Assembly (NCBI RefSeq): GCF_954871325.1
Contig: NC_088777.1
Location: 19,507,366 to 19,571,365, forward strand
Reading direction: 5' to 3'
Source of the DNA: Gordionus sp. m RMFG-2023
Taxonomy: Eukaryota; Nematomorpha; Gordioida; Chordodea; Parachordodidae
DNA length: 64,000 nucleotides
Shown here: positions 61,620 through 64,000 of the stretch, piece after piece
Layout of the letters: every line of letters begins with the position of its first letter
Position numbering within the stretch: position 1 is the stretch's first letter
The notes under the pieces: generated by a model
What the model was told of the DNA's origin: nothing
The model's database searches: none
The model's input: the letters and a program-made list of their open reading frames with translations, nothing else
Translations under genes and position numbers: made by a program

Positions 61620-64000
61620 TAAATTACATTATCCTAAATGTAACTAATATAATAAGAGTTAAAAAAAAATATTTGTATTGGTAAATATATATATAATTTT
61701 TAAACTTTAAGTAAATCTTAGCATTAAGTGATTAAAATATTATATCATTCTTACTTTTATGATGAAGTGCCGCTTTTTCTATGCTAATATGGTAAACTAA
61801 TATGAATGAATTTGTTGCATATCGAATATTCACACCTATTTTAATCTTTAATTATTGAATAATTCAAAGATTTTTTAAAATTAAATAAAAATACTTTTTT
61901 TAACCCAAAAAATATTTTTTAATACAATGTTTATTTTCCAAATTTTATCGCAATTCGAAATTTAACACTTTACTTTATTATAATAAAAAAAATATATATA
62001 AATTTATTTTTTATTGTAATAAAAAAAATAAAATAAAATTAGCCAAACTATTTTCACCTTTTATATTTTTTTATCGTCTGTTTAAAAAAAAAAATCTTTT
62101 GCTTTCTATATTATTTGTTATAATTTTATAATAAAAATAAAATAAATATTTACGTAAATTTTTTTATAAATTGTAAAATTTTAAATATTTATCAGAAACC
62201 TGTTGCAAAATGATAAAATTATAATAAATCGGGTCAGGTATAAACTCCATGGATCTAATTTCTTAAATTTTTTTAATTATATCAATTAATTATTTTAAAC
62301 ATCACATGTGATTTCCCTTCGAAAACTTAACTAAATCCAGCCATAATTATTTAAAATGTCCAAATTTTAAAAATCAAAAACTCGGGCCGGGTTTGGCCTA
62401 AAAATAAAAACAAGGGCTAAGCCAAAATAGATTGTTTTTTTAAACATTAGGGTTGACTAGAGTTATTAAGTCTCCCATCTTCAGCCGAAGATTTTGAACA
62501 ATTTTTTCCTCAACACGGACAGAACTAGTGCATTTTAAAATTTTTGGCATTCTATATTAAACGATAAATAATTTTTTTAAATTTTGTTTAATCTATTATT
62601 TTAATTAAATTTTAAAAAAAAATTATCAGTAAACAAATGAATCATGTAAAAATCCTACACATTGCATATATTATCTTTCGGAATAATAGCAATGAAACGT
62701 TTCGACGAATTCAGTTCAACCAATAATGGCTCTTGAATTAAGAGAGTTCTGTGAAATGGCATGACTTGGAATAATCTGAGTTATTCTACCATATACCTAT
62801 TAATGGCGAAATATAATCCAACAAGGACAGAATTCTAAATTCTTATCATCCACTAAAAAATAATATTTTCTAAATCAAAATCATGAAAAATATCTTCTTA
62901 TTTTTAAAAATAAATTCAAAAATGAATCGGCTGAGGCATATTTTGGCCTGGTTTTAAATGTATAGTTTATTACATATAGTTAATATAATAGTTACAAAAA
63001 TAAAATTCACTATTAATCAAGTCCCTTTATTACACAGCAAGTTGTAATTTGTCCCAACTAAAAAGAATCTAATACACATCGGGACATATTTATTCCGTTT
63101 TTAATTGATACACAGATCGTATAAATATATCCCACAATAGTATTATTTATATATTTAAATATTTTCTTGCCTAAAATGTTTCGCATTATAAATCCCGCCT
63201 TTTTATTTTATGCGAAATATATTTTATAAAAATTTCATACCGATTTTAGCAAAATTCTGGTATATTTGATAAATATAAAATTGTATAAATTATTTAAATA
63301 TTTATTAAAAATATCAATGTTTTTAAAGATTCATTTATATCTTTGACATTTATAAAATAATTTATCTGGTCATTTTATATCCCGCTGTGCAATAATGCTT
63401 ATTTAATATCATTTTTATATTAGTAAAATTTTATAATTTTTTCTAATCTGAAGATTGCAGCGAGATTCTAATATATGCTTTTTATAGACTCTCAAGAAAT
63501 TGAGGAAATCCTTATAGAATTAAGCTAGGAAGCTATTATTAAACCTATACCCCGCCAAGTTTTTTTTCTGAATACGGCTCTGGTGATTATTTTAAAAATC
63601 CTAAATGGTAAAAATGTCGATTCAAAATAGTTGAAAATCTTTTACCTCGAATAATTATTAATTGGAGGTACCATCATCTTTGCATGATAACTTTATACCT
63701 ACTCCGTCTAATATAACAAGTATGTCGCAAACAATATCCGCAGGGTATTTGTTCTATAAAAATTATTGCCAATTATACAGAATCTCATGTGAAAATATTG
63801 AGAAAACGATGCCATATATGTAGCATTAAAAAAATGAAATTCGGACATCTTGGGAATGCTTAATCAGTAAAGTTTTGCTATGCAAAAACGAAATTGTTTT
63901 TTTTCTTTCCATAATAAAAATTAATTTATATTATATTTATGCACAGTTGGGAAAAAATGTACCTCTCCTTCCCCTATTTATAAAATATTGTGTAATTTTT
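61620..64000. other. AT-rich intergenic to the window end
   Basis: No gene, RNA or complete repeat was recognised on either strand. A small GC-richer patch near 62380-62430 (CGGGCCGGGTTTGGCC) may be another scrap of the GGCCCGG MITE family. Confidence 0.4.

Overview
This is a very AT-rich stretch of an invertebrate animal genome. It has few, widely spaced host genes with phase-consistent introns, and most other recognisable sequence is transposable elements. The animal origin rests on an FGFRL1-type receptor, a mitochondrial t6A enzyme, animal-style introns and ZMYM1/TTF-type hAT transposons. I cannot name the phylum from the sequence; a planarian, a hydrozoan or another AT-rich invertebrate would all fit.

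Host genes: (1) A partial three-exon gene for a small basic protein on the + strand (5094-9726). (2) OSGEPL1, the mitochondrial tRNA t6A synthase, as one intact 500-residue open frame on the - strand (33762-35264). (3) The two last exons of an unidentified + strand gene (37632-41106), with an AATAAA signal after its stop. (4) A complete seven-exon FGFRL1 gene on the - strand (41595-49136). Its exons sum to exactly 1061 codons and encode a signal peptide, three Ig domains, one membrane helix and an unusually long (about 549 aa) cytoplasmic tail without a kinase. The last two genes converge at about 41.1-41.6 kb.

Transposon layout: 0-1.5 kb holds a Ty3/gypsy gag-protease fossil on the - strand; 2.8-3.6 kb a hAT transposase remnant; 6.1-8.6 kb a decayed LINE inside an intron. 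The interval 10.3-31.4 kb is a nest. A ZMYM1-type hAT carries a second, non-autonomous hAT, which itself carries a short MITE. Next come an old Ty3/gypsy fossil, another non-autonomous hAT, a second Ty3 gag-protease fossil, and a non-autonomous hAT split by a young Ty3/gypsy-type element (22762-30920) that looks whole and has near-identical LTRs. Three more ZMYM1-type hAT copies lie at 38.4-40.3, 45.4-47.2 and 54.7-56.4 kb. All three carry the same GC-rich MITE at the same internal site. A decayed BED-type hAT with good ends lies at 58.4-60.4 kb. Several palindromic MITEs have target duplications that can be read directly.

Most unusual: the young Ty3-type element has a gag-position protein with a membrane-like N-terminal helix, four zinc knuckles and no capsid domain I can recognise. 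It has 18 copies of an 8-residue Gly-rich repeat between protease and reverse transcriptase, and a basic zinc-knuckle protein in the env position. The older relative at 14.7-18.7 kb has a knuckle protein in the same place. Separately, a roughly 370-bp repeat at 3.8 and 37.8 kb contains a hairpin whose base pairs co-vary between the two copies, suggesting a structured RNA.
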